Below are positions 23,760 through 31,111 of a stretch of DNA of 36,202 nt, one piece after another (the first letter of the stretch is position 1; each line of letters begins with the position of its first letter). The stretch comes from CAMLQK01 sp035478775 (GTDB lineage Bacteria; Patescibacteriota; Saccharimonadia; Saccharimonadales; UBA4665). The notes beneath the pieces were generated by a model, which did no database searches, was not told the origin of the DNA, and was given only the letters and a program-made list of their open reading frames with translations. The DNA lies in the NCBI GenBank assembly GCA_035478775.1, contig DATIJG010000020.1, positions 1-36,202 of the forward strand. The letters run 5' to 3'. A program made the translations under genes and the position numbers.

Positions 23760-25388
23760 ATGCTTTTCTTTTACTCGCGCGAATATCCTAAAGCTATCGT
23801 GACCTTACTACAAGCGAACAATTACAATATGCGCGCTTTTTGGCGGCAGTTTTGGACATCGCGTAGCTTAAGTGTGGCGACAAAAGAGCTGCAGCCAACG
23901 CAAACGCCTGCGTTCGTAAAGCTTGTTAACTTCTTGATTATTGGTATTTGTGCCGAAATTGTAGCTGCCGCCGTTTGCATTTTTGCTTGGTGGCAGCATG
24001 ATTTTGCCGGTGGCCTGGCGTTCGGCTTAGCGCTTTTAATCGGCTATCCGGTGGTGTGGGCGCATGTGTTGGCTTTGCCAGTGTGGCTCAGTTATATACT
24101 GCAGCCCAAGCGCACCGGTAAACGCATTTTGTGCCGCATACTTGAAAAACAAGTTGTAGAGTTACTCCACAAACACAAAGTTACGGTGGTAGCAATTGTG
24201 GGTGCGGTCGGCAAAACCAGCACAAAAGTGGCGATTGCCAAAACTTTGGGTGTTTCAAAGCGCGTTATCTGGGATGCGGGCAACTATAACGACCGCTTAA
24301 CAGTGCCGCTGGTGTTGTTCGGCCATAAGTTGCCGGGCTTGTTTAACGCGTGGGCGTGGCTTAAAATTTGGCAGCGTAACAAGCGGATTCTTGCTGGCGA
24401 CTATCCATACGACATTGCCGTTTTAGAGTTGGGTACTGATGGCCCGGGCCAAATCGCTGAGTTCGCATACCTAAAACCCGACATAGTCGTGGTGACGGCC
24501 ATCGCACCGGAACACATGGAATATTTTGGTACGCTCGACGCAGTTGCTACTGAAGAGCTGAGCGCCCTAGTATTCGCAAAAAAAGCACTTGTTAATATCG
24601 ATGACACGCCGGTTGAATATCTGAAAAATAGAAAGTTTACTAGTTACGGTTTGCAAAAAACTGCCGATTATTTTGCTGACCACCGCACCGAATATGGCGT
24701 AAGCGGCCAGGCCTTGACGTTCCATTTAGGCAAAGCTCATTCATTTAGCGCTAGAGTGCCTACGCTTGGTGTGCAGGGCGCAAAAATGGCCGTCGCTGGC
24801 GCGGCTGTGGCGCACATGTTGGGCGCAAACAACGAGCACATTGAGCAGGGCGTTGCCAATATTGAAGCATTTGCCGGCCGTATGCGTTTGTTCGCTGGCC
24901 AAAAGGAGAGCACTATCGTAGACGATACATACAATGCCAGTCCGATTGCAGTTAAGGCCGCACTCGATGTATTGTATGCTACCAAAGCACCGCAGCGCAT
25001 TGCCATTTTAGGTGCTATGAACGAGCTGGGTAGCTACACCGCACAGGCTCACCGCGAAGTGGGCGAATATTGCGACCCTAAAAAACTCGACTTGGTTATT
25101 ACAATTGGCCCGGATGCAGCTGAATATCTGGCGCCGATTGCTAAAGAAAACGGCTGCACTGTGGTGCGGTGCCGTTCACCATACTCGGCCGCAGTAGAAG
25201 TGCAGGAACGTCTTAAAAAAGGCGCGCTTATTTTGGCGAAAGGCTCGCAAAACGGCGTATTTGCCGAAGAAACCGTTAAGTTGCTTTTGGCTGACCCCAA
25301 TGATGCGGCAAAATTGGTGCGCCAAAGCGCGTATTGGCTTAAAAAGAAAGTCGCTCAGTTCAGCGACGCGCCAAGCGACGTTGCTTAG
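23760..25388 (+). CDS. murF: MurF-type Mur ligase with N-terminal membrane domain
   Basis: Adds D-Ala-D-Ala to the UDP-MurNAc-tripeptide in peptidoglycan precursor synthesis. 542 residues. The central ATPase domain has P-loop GAVGKTST (148-155), ELGTDGPGQIAE (compare EMG of MurF), an IAPEHMEYFG segment and DDTYNASPIAVKAAL, the MurF/C-terminal-domain boundary signature. Unlike the usual MurF, the substrate-binding N-terminal domain is replaced by two hydrophobic segments (about 53-77 and 84-113), so the enzyme is probably membrane-tethered. A related Mur-ligase-fold enzyme cannot be excluded, but convergence with ddl, which makes the D-Ala-D-Ala substrate, supports MurF. Start at 23760 from the -10 box 6 nt upstream; ATG 23829 is possible. 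Confidence 0.82.
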   Translation: MLFFYSREYPKAIVTLLQANNYNMRAFWRQFWTSRSLSVATKELQPTQTPAFVKLVNFLIIGICAEIVAAAVCIFAWWQHDFAGGLAFGLALLIGYPVVWAHVLALPVWLSYILQPKRTGKRILCRILEKQVVELLHKHKVTVVAIVGAVGKTSTKVAIAKTLGVSKRVIWDAGNYNDRLTVPLVLFGHKLPGLFNAWAWLKIWQRNKRILAGDYPYDIAVLELGTDGPGQIAEFAYLKPDIVVVTAIAPEHMEYFGTLDAVATEELSALVFAKKALVNIDDTPVEYLKNRKFTSYGLQKTADYFADHRTEYGVSGQALTFHLGKAHSFSARVPTLGVQGAKMAVAGAAVAHMLGANNEHIEQGVANIEAFAGRMRLFAGQKESTIVDDTYNASPIAVKAALDVLYATKAPQRIAILGAMNELGSYTAQAHREVGEYCDPKKLDLVITIGPDAAEYLAPIAKENGCTVVRCRSPYSAAVEVQERLKKGALILAKGSQNGVFAEETVKLLLADPNDAAKLVRQSAYWLKKKVAQFSDAPSDVA

Positions 25389-25399
25389 TTTAATGCAAC
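25380..25399. terminator. Hairpin shared by convergent murF and ddl stops
   Basis: GTTGC (25380-25384) and GCAAC (25395-25399) pair around a loop holding both stop codons: murF TAG at 25386-25388 and ddl TAA on the other strand at 25392-25390. Only 1 nt separates the genes. It could act as a weak bidirectional end signal. Confidence 0.35.
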
Positions 25400-26295
25400 A
25401 GAGCTTGCTTAACGAGATAGTCTACTAGTTCCGGCATTGGCATACCGTTTTGGGCGGCAGCTTTTGGCAGCAAGCTTTGGTCGGTCATACCTGGCAGCGT
25501 GTTGGTTTCAAGTACCACTAGCGAACCGTCGGTACGGCAGATCATGTCGGTGCGCGATAGGTCACGGCAACCGCATAACTTATGGATACGTTCGGCTAGT
25601 TCTTGGGCAATCTTTTGTGATGCGACCGGTACGCTTTTGGGCGGGCATAATTCCTGAGTTTTGCCATTATACTTATTTTCATAGTCGAATTCCCCGCTGG
25701 CCGGCGGAATAATCTCAATCACTGGCATGGCTTGTGTGCCAACTACGGCCACAGTAATTTCAATACCCTCAATAAGTTCTTCAAGAAGCATGGTGTCGTG
25801 CACCGCAAAACTGGCGTCAATTGCCGCGTGCGGCACATTTTTAACATCACGAATAATATATGTGTCTAAGCTGGAGCCGCCATCAAACGGTTTAAGTACG
25901 AAGGGCTTCTTAATAAGTTTAGACTGCCAAAAATCGTGCTGGTTAACGACCGCGTCCTTGGCAAACGGAATACCGTGCGGCCGCAAAAACGTTTTGTACG
26001 CAACTTTGTCGAAACACAACCGCGAAGCGTCTTCGGCGGAACCGACATAGCGTACGTCCCATATATCCAGCAAGGCTTGCAAATCGCCATCTTCGCCGCC
26101 TATGCCGTGTAAAACCGGAAAAACCACCTCGGCGCGCATGATCTCATCTCGCTGGGCTTCAAAATTGTTAGCCGGGTCAACAATACTAACTTTATAACCT
26201 TTGGCCTTGAGGGCGTTTGCCACTGCCGCACCAGAACGTAGCGAAACTTCGCGTTCGCCCGAAACGCCACCAGCTAAAACGATAATCTTTTTCAT
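25390..26295 (-). CDS. ddl: D-alanine--D-alanine ligase
   Basis: ATP-grasp enzyme joining two D-Ala for peptidoglycan. 301 residues: GGVSGEREVSLRSG (first D-Ala site, catalytic Glu), HGIGGEDGDLQALL (usual HGxxGEDGxxQ), KPFDGGSSLDTYI (ATP/serine loop; the common GSSVGV is changed after the serines), EFDYENKYNGKT (omega loop with the active-site Tyr region) and ETNTLPGMT (Mg2+ and substrate loop with the essential Asn). Length is normal. Minus-strand TATACT (26308-26303) ends 7 nt before the ATG, so the mRNA is predicted leaderless. It is convergent with murF and divergent from the leuS control region. Confidence 0.93.
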   Translation of the reverse strand: MKKIIVLAGGVSGEREVSLRSGAAVANALKAKGYKVSIVDPANNFEAQRDEIMRAEVVFPVLHGIGGEDGDLQALLDIWDVRYVGSAEDASRLCFDKVAYKTFLRPHGIPFAKDAVVNQHDFWQSKLIKKPFVLKPFDGGSSLDTYIIRDVKNVPHAAIDASFAVHDTMLLEELIEGIEITVAVVGTQAMPVIEIIPPASGEFDYENKYNGKTQELCPPKSVPVASQKIAQELAERIHKLCGCRDLSRTDMICRTDGSLVVLETNTLPGMTDQSLLPKAAAQNGMPMPELVDYLVKQALLH

Positions 26296-26302
26296 AGTTA
26301 CT

Positions 26303-26330
26303 AGTATACCTGTGGCGGTTACAAGCGCAA
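26303..26330 (-). promoter_or_regulatory. ddl promoter (leaderless)
   Basis: Minus strand: TTGCGC (26330-26325), 16-nt spacer, TATACT (26308-26303), then 7 nt to the ATG at 26295. Confidence 0.55.
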
Positions 26331-26359
26331 AACCAACTGTAATTTTATCATTTAGGTGA

Positions 26360-26365
26360 TATAAT
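26360..26365 (+). promoter_or_regulatory. Upstream leuS promoter P1
   Basis: TATAAT (26360-26365), with CTGTAA (26337-26342) 17 nt further upstream as a possible -35. The leader-peptide ATG follows after 6 nt, so the transcript should begin with AUG. Confidence 0.5.
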
Positions 26366-26371
26366 TTTGTT

Positions 26372-26422
26372 ATGCGTATGCAAAACCTTTCTTTGCAACT
26401 TCTCCTCGCCTTTAGGGCGTAA
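26372..26422 (+). CDS. Leucine-rich leader peptide upstream of leuS, 16 aa
   Basis: ATG 26372 to TAA 26422 encodes MRMQNLSLQLLLAFRA: five leucines in sixteen residues, with three in a row (CTT CTC CTC at 26399-26407) near the end. It stands 64 nt before the gene for leucyl-tRNA synthetase and directly after a TATAAT, as a leaderless mini-gene. This is the classic layout of a ribosome-mediated attenuator: low Leu-tRNA would stall the ribosome on the Leu codons and alter downstream RNA folding. Hairpin H1 TGCAAA/TTTGCA (26379-26397) lies within it, and H2 CGCC/GGCG (26407-26419) overlaps its last codons. Sequence and position are seen directly; the regulatory role is inference. Confidence 0.6.
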   Translation: MRMQNLSLQLLLAFRA

Positions 26423-26432
26423 TATTTTTCTT
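26407..26432 (+). terminator. Possible attenuator hairpin of leuS
   Basis: CGCC (26407-26410) and GGCG (26416-26419) enclose TTTAG, followed by TAATATTTTTCTTT. The stem is only 4 bp, so termination would be weak. A ribosome stalled on the Leu codons just upstream would physically cover it. Confidence 0.4.
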
Positions 26433-26435
26433 TGC

Positions 26436-26481
26436 TATAATTTATTAAAACACCACAACTTGTACTGGAAAGGACACCTTT
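26436..26481 (+). promoter_or_regulatory. leuS proximal promoter P2 and folded Shine-Dalgarno
   Basis: Extended -10 TGCTATAAT (TATAAT 26436-26441) gives a second start about 39 nt before leuS. In that leader the Shine-Dalgarno GGAAAGGA (26467-26474) is inside a hairpin, AAAGG (26469-26473) paired with CCTTT (26477-26481) around ACA, and lies an unusually long 12 nt before ATG 26487. Two more CCTTT copies (26386-26390, 26409-26413) occur in the P1 leader and could compete for the same AAAGG. Confidence 0.45.
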
Positions 26482-26486
26482 AAGCC

Positions 26487-29420
26487 ATGCAGCGCTATAA
26501 CCCGAAAGCCATTGAACCGAAGTGGCAGAAGACCTGGGAAGAAACCAACATTTACCAGGCCGATGATGCTTCGGTGAAGCCTAAAAAGTACATTCTTGAA
26601 TATTTTCCGTATCCGAGTGGCGCAGCGATGCACGTTGGCCATGTGCGCAACTACGCAATCGGTGATGCTATAAGCCGTTTTGCGCGCATGCGCGGCTACA
26701 ATGTACTGCACCCGATGGGTTGGGACGCCTTTGGTTTGCCAGCTGAAAACTACGCTATTAAAACCGGCATTAGTCCGCGCCAGGCTATCGACCAAAATAC
26801 CGGGCGTTTCAAGCAACAGCTGACGCAAATGGGCTTCGGCTACGATTGGTCGCGCGAAATCGACAGCACTGACCCCAATTATTACAAGTGGACGCAGTGG
26901 TTCTTTTTGCTGTTATACAAAAAAGGCTTGGCGTACCGGCAGGAAAGTTTACAGTGGTGGTGCCCGGTCGATAAAACCGTACTGGCTAACGAGCAGGTAG
27001 AGGCGGGGCATTGTTGGCGCTGCGGCTCCGAAGTAGAAAAGAAAGCGCTCAAACAGTGGTTCTTTAAAATTACCGCTTATGCCGACCGCTTAGAAAAAGA
27101 CCTCGACGACGTTAATTGGACGGATTCAATTAAAAATATGCAGCGTAACTGGATCGGCCGCAGCAAAGGTGCTGAAATTGAATTCGCTATTGAGGACAGT
27201 GATAAAAAAGTGGCCGTGTTTACGACCCGGCCTGATACGCTTTTTGGCACAACTTTTTTGGTGCTGGCACCCGAACACCCAATGGTGCAGGAAATCGCTA
27301 CACCCGAACAACGGCAGCAAGTAGAAAACTACCAGCAAAAAACCCGTAACAAATCAGATATTGAACGCCAAGAAACCAACCGCGAAAAAACCGGCGTGTT
27401 TACTGGCGCGTACGCTATAAACCCGATGAATGGCCAAAAGATGCCAGTATGGATAGCCGACTATGTATTGCTCGGCTACGGTACCGGCGCGATTATGGCC
27501 GTGCCGGCGCACGACGAGCGCGACAACGACTTTGCTCGCAAGTTCGATTTACCAATTAAGGCGGTTATCGCTCCTCTTGGCGTTCAGATTCCAAATATAG
27601 TAATTGAAGGCGTCGAAGAAGAAGCAGCAAGAGTTGCCGAAAAGGTTATCGAGAGAAAAAAGCAAATAGAAAGCGGAGAGCATGTTTATTCGTTTGAAGG
27701 TAGGTTGACTAACTCTGGTAAGTATAACGGTTTGCCATCGAGCGAAGCGCGCGAGCAAATTGTGGCTGACTTGACTGTGAGCGGGCAAGGTAAAGAACGC
27801 GTAAACTACAAAATGCGCGACTGGCTGATTAGCCGCCAACGCTATTGGGGCGCGCCTATCCCAATTATGTACTGCGATGCTTGCAAACAGCGTATTGAAT
27901 CTGAAGCACAGGCTATTAATTTTTATCATCAGGGTATCTGGCAGCAGATAATAAGCGGTGCAAAAACGGTTGAGTCGCGGGCCGACAACCCAGAAGAACC
28001 CGACCGGCGATTTGCGGATATCCAGGCTGGGCAATATCTTATATTTGTTAACAAACGAACGTCTGAAACCCGCTATGCCAAGGTAGCCAAGGCGCATTAC
28101 TTTACCAATTTGGCTGAATTATTTGAAGACAAAAATACCTTGAGCGCGATTTTCGGCGGCGCCCCGCCCGCAACGCTCGAAGCGCTCGAAACCTCGTACA
28201 CCAACCTTGCTGATGGATACGCTGAAAAAATCCGTACCCACGGCCTTGTGTGCTGGGCATTTACGTTGGTTAACCCCGGCGAAGTACCAGTGCCCGAAAA
28301 CCAGTTGCCGGTGGAATTGCCGAAAATGGATAGTTTTGAGCCAAGCGGCGACGGCCGCAGCCCATTGGCGCGTGACCCCAGGTTTGTACACACCACCTGC
28401 CCGGATTGTGGCGGTAAGGCTGAGCGCGAAACCGATACTATGGACGGCTTTGCTTGTTCCAGCTGGTACTTTTTGCGCTATGCCGACCCGCATAACCCGC
28501 AGGCGGCGTTCGACCCTGCAAAAGCTAAGTACTGGCTGCCGGTTGATGATTACATCGGCGGCGCCGAGCATGCCGTAATGCATCTGTTATATGCCCGTTT
28601 TTGGACAAAAGTCATGTTCGACGAGGGCTTAATTACTTTTCAAGAACCGTTCACGACTTTGCGTAACCAGGGCATGATTTTAGCGCCCGACGGCCAAAAA
28701 ATGAGCAAAAGCAAAGGTAACACCATCCAGCCTGACGAACTTATCGACCAAGGCTATGGTGCCGACTCGATCCGGATAATGGAATTGTTTATCGGCCCCT
28801 GGAACCAAAGCGCCAACTGGAGCGTCGAGGGTATGGGCGGCAGCTTTAGGTTTTTGCAGCGCATATGGACGATAACACAGGAAGTAATTGAAAAAGCCGA
28901 CCTTTCGGCCCAAACCGATATTGCCGACGCAACTGCCCTGAAACGTGCCATGCACCGTGCCATTAAAAAAGTTAGCAGTGATCTGGAAAACCTTAGCTTT
29001 AACACCGCAATTGCCACTTTAATGGAAACGGTAAACGAGCTGTATAAGCTGAAATTGCAGATTCCATATACCCAAGCGCCAGCTACCTGGAAATGGACGG
29101 CCGAAACATTCGCGCAGCTGCTTGCGCCGTTCGCACCGCATATTGCCGAAGAACTATGGCAGCAACTTGGTCGTAACGAATCGATTCATACCAGTACTTG
29201 GCCGGAACACGACGAGTCATTTTTAACCGAAAGCACCATGGCGATCGTCGTGCAAATTAACGGCAAAGTGCGTGCACAAATAAGCGTTGCAGCCGATGCG
29301 ACCAAAGACCAAATTATTAAAGCTGCTCAAAATAACGAGAAGATAATTACTTCGCTCGATGGCCGTGAGGTCAAAAAGACCATTTATGTGCCAGGCAAAC
29401 TTGTAAGCCTCGTGGCGTAA
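26487..29420 (+). CDS. leuS: Leucyl-tRNA synthetase with inserted ASCH domain
   Basis: Charges tRNA-Leu. 977 residues, about 117 more than the E. coli enzyme. Class I motifs HVGH (49-52) and KMSKS (738-742) are intact. The CP1 editing domain has TTRPDT and AHDERDNDFA, keeping the proofreading aspartate. The excess length is explained by one insertion at about residues 470-595, between the two Cys pairs of the zinc region (Cys463/Cys466 and Cys638/Cys641). The insert reads as an ASCH (PUA-like RNA-binding) domain: FYHQGIWQQIISGAKTVESR with the Lys-Thr pair of the family, then IQAGQYLIFVN, YAKVAKAHYF and CWAFTLV. Normal LeuRS sequence resumes at PGEVPVPENQLPV. Upstream are two promoters and a leucine-rich leader peptide. 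Apart from the insertion the enzyme looks fully functional. Confidence 0.97.
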   Translation: MQRYNPKAIEPKWQKTWEETNIYQADDASVKPKKYILEYFPYPSGAAMHVGHVRNYAIGDAISRFARMRGYNVLHPMGWDAFGLPAENYAIKTGISPRQAIDQNTGRFKQQLTQMGFGYDWSREIDSTDPNYYKWTQWFFLLLYKKGLAYRQESLQWWCPVDKTVLANEQVEAGHCWRCGSEVEKKALKQWFFKITAYADRLEKDLDDVNWTDSIKNMQRNWIGRSKGAEIEFAIEDSDKKVAVFTTRPDTLFGTTFLVLAPEHPMVQEIATPEQRQQVENYQQKTRNKSDIERQETNREKTGVFTGAYAINPMNGQKMPVWIADYVLLGYGTGAIMAVPAHDERDNDFARKFDLPIKAVIAPLGVQIPNIVIEGVEEEAARVAEKVIERKKQIESGEHVYSFEGRLTNSGKYNGLPSSEAREQIVADLTVSGQGKERVNYKMRDWLISRQRYWGAPIPIMYCDACKQRIESEAQAINFYHQGIWQQIISGAKTVESRADNPEEPDRRFADIQAGQYLIFVNKRTSETRYAKVAKAHYFTNLAELFEDKNTLSAIFGGAPPATLEALETSYTNLADGYAEKIRTHGLVCWAFTLVNPGEVPVPENQLPVELPKMDSFEPSGDGRSPLARDPRFVHTTCPDCGGKAERETDTMDGFACSSWYFLRYADPHNPQAAFDPAKAKYWLPVDDYIGGAEHAVMHLLYARFWTKVMFDEGLITFQEPFTTLRNQGMILAPDGQKMSKSKGNTIQPDELIDQGYGADSIRIMELFIGPWNQSANWSVEGMGGSFRFLQRIWTITQEVIEKADLSAQTDIADATALKRAMHRAIKKVSSDLENLSFNTAIATLMETVNELYKLKLQIPYTQAPATWKWTAETFAQLLAPFAPHIAEELWQQLGRNESIHTSTWPEHDESFLTESTMAIVVQINGKVRAQISVAADATKDQIIKAAQNNEKIITSLDGREVKKTIYVPGKLVSLVA

Positions 29421-29534
29421 ACTGCCATTTGGTCGGCGCGAGATTCTACGTGTTAATGAGCCCAATTGACTTGCCTCTACCCTACAACCTGTGAAGAATA
29501 TATTAAAATTAATCTAGCACAATAGCACAACCCT

Positions 29535-30731
29535 ATGGCCGAATCCCCAACCTTTACCAATGAAATGATCGATAGTGCCTGGCAAGAAGCTATGTATGCT
29601 AATAATGCTTTCGACCAGTATAAGCTTGCCGAGATGAGGCTCCAAAGAGTGCACGAAGTGGCGAGCTTTGCTATCGAGGGAATCGTCATTAAAGGTAAGG
29701 TATTCGCCACCCTCGAAAAAGAGCTAGCGGATGCTCGAGCCGAATATGGACGGTATCATCCTATCTTGCCACCGGCGCCGACACTAGATAGTTTGCACAG
29801 GAACAATGAGGAACAGGTAGATGGGCCGGCAATTGCGCATGTCACGTATGCAGAACAAAGCTTAACTGTTATTGAGCAAATTATTGGCCATGATAATCAT
29901 CTAGTATGTGATAAGGACGAATTATATGCTTTCGCTGAATCAAGGGGGTATGACAAGGGCATAGCAACCCGTGCGTACTCTATATTAGTTCGCACAGGGA
30001 GAAGTATTAGGGTAAACGAACTTTCGGACTATAATCCGCCTAGTGATCCTGCTGCTAAAGATTTTGGCGGCCTCCGCACTATAGTCTACGGTGTTAGGCA
30101 AGAGCGAAAGTATGCTCTCGACAAACTTGGTATTCTTTATACTACATGTAAGTGGATAGACGCTAAGCCAGACATTAAGAATCTGGGCTTCACTGTCATT
30201 AGCTTTTTAGCGGATTACTGTAACCAAGCATTTCCTGAATTAGAAAAAGGAGCTCTTCCGGTTACGCACCCCCCTAAGCCCAAACGCGATACAGAGGCAA
30301 GGGCCGCGGCTGAATCCGCCAGATTGAGGGAGCTTGATCTCAAAGATTTACTTCTAGATAAAGTAAATCTCCACGGCGAAGGTGAAAAGTGGGTTGTTAC
30401 AGATCATTCGCTTAAACGGCATGCCCTATCACTGGGGTATGCAGCAAACAGCGCCCCAAAATATGCTAGATTACTTCAGACTATAAAAGCACGTTTGGCA
30501 CCTGAGACACATCCTAGTTCGCATGAACCGTATAATGTTAATGATTGGCTAGTTTATACTGGCAGGCATTTCACCGGAACTCCTTGGGGAATTCTGCCTG
30601 ATGCGTTTAAAGACATAATTGGAGATTTCGAGGCTATTACAGAATCAGGAAAACATATCGAATATTATTCAGATCTTACAAGAGGCGTTTTGAAGCAATA
30701 TCTTGAAGCGCTTGAAGTCGTGATGCGATAG
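29535..30731 (+). CDS. Orphan protein, 398 aa
   Basis: No family recognised. Codon use is more AT-rich than the neighbours, suggesting more recent acquisition. Three similar helix-turn-helix-like stretches are visible: DKDELYAFAESRGYDKGIATRAYSIL (about 126-151), LDKLGILYTTCKWID (about 197-211) and VVTDHSLKRHALSLGYAANSAPKYARLL (about 286-313); the first and third share a pattern of Asp, aliphatic residue, GY and a second helix. A basic/acidic linker (about 243-280) separates the halves. There is no membrane or signal segment. The function could be DNA or RNA binding, but that is inference. It lies between leuS (114 nt) and the rpmF-like gene (97 nt). The upstream region has AT-rich sequence without a convincing promoter or Shine-Dalgarno. 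Confidence 0.6.
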   Translation: MAESPTFTNEMIDSAWQEAMYANNAFDQYKLAEMRLQRVHEVASFAIEGIVIKGKVFATLEKELADARAEYGRYHPILPPAPTLDSLHRNNEEQVDGPAIAHVTYAEQSLTVIEQIIGHDNHLVCDKDELYAFAESRGYDKGIATRAYSILVRTGRSIRVNELSDYNPPSDPAAKDFGGLRTIVYGVRQERKYALDKLGILYTTCKWIDAKPDIKNLGFTVISFLADYCNQAFPELEKGALPVTHPPKPKRDTEARAAAESARLRELDLKDLLLDKVNLHGEGEKWVVTDHSLKRHALSLGYAANSAPKYARLLQTIKARLAPETHPSSHEPYNVNDWLVYTGRHFTGTPWGILPDAFKDIIGDFEAITESGKHIEYYSDLTRGVLKQYLEALEVVMR

Positions 30732-30750
30732 AACAAATAGGCCAAGCTGC

Positions 30751-30779
30751 TTGAGATGTGGCGAGCGATAGGGTATAAT
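30751..30779 (+). promoter_or_regulatory. Promoter of the rpmF-nusB-rnc run
   Basis: TTGAGA (30751-30756), 17-nt spacer, TATAAT (30774-30779). The leader of about 45 nt can fold: TAACT (30786-30790)/AGTTA (30803-30807), then GTAA (30810-30813)/TTAC (30821-30824), which places GGAG of the Shine-Dalgarno in a 7-nt loop. Confidence 0.5.
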
Positions 30780-30828
30780 AAGCCGTAACTATCAAAATAT
30801 TCAGTTATCGTAAGGAGTGTTTACTGTT

Positions 30829-31062
30829 ATGGGTAAGCCTAAAAAACGCACATCACCACGCCGCACCCGCGCACGCCGCAGCCGTCTCGTTGTAGTATTA
30901 GCACGTGCCGTTAACGCACATTCACCAGTAAAGGCGTTTACAACCCGCCGTGAATCAGCTAAAAAAGTCGCCGATACAGCTGCTAAACCTGCCCAAAAAG
31001 CACCAAAGGCGCCTGCAAAAAAGGCAGCTACCGCCAAAACTGCTGTTAAAAAAGCCGCCTAA
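30829..31062 (+). CDS. rpmF: Probable ribosomal protein bL32 with Lys/Ala-rich tail, 77 aa
   Basis: The N-terminus MGKPKKRTSPRRTRARRS matches the PKKRTSxSRRxxRRS signature of bL32, a large-subunit protein near the peptidyl-transferase exit side. The usual middle (RRPHH region and zinc cysteines) is replaced by ARAVNAHSPVKAFTTRRES, and the last ~30 residues are a repetitive Ala/Lys/Pro tail resembling histone-H1-like bacterial proteins. Start at ATG 30829 (a frame-opening GTG at 30817 abuts the Shine-Dalgarno AAGGAG at 30811-30816 and cannot be used). Position upstream of nusB and rnc fits the common rpmF-rnc association. Alternative: a small basic nucleoid protein. Confidence 0.6.
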   Translation: MGKPKKRTSPRRTRARRSRLVVVLARAVNAHSPVKAFTTRRESAKKVADTAAKPAQKAPKAPAKKAATAKTAVKKAA

Positions 31063-31111
31063 CTTGCAGCATTTCGCGCTATACTAAAATTAAAAGCGGG
31101 AGGCTCCATTT

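Noticed and set aside
25390..26295. VanA-type D-Ala-D-Lac ligase
   Set aside because: The omega-loop Tyr/Lys segment (EFDYENKY) resembles ordinary Ddl, and no vanH or vanX neighbours are present.
26372..26486. T-box riboswitch upstream of leuS
   Set aside because: The leader is far too short and has no T-box sequence or Stem I specifier; the leader-peptide explanation fits better.
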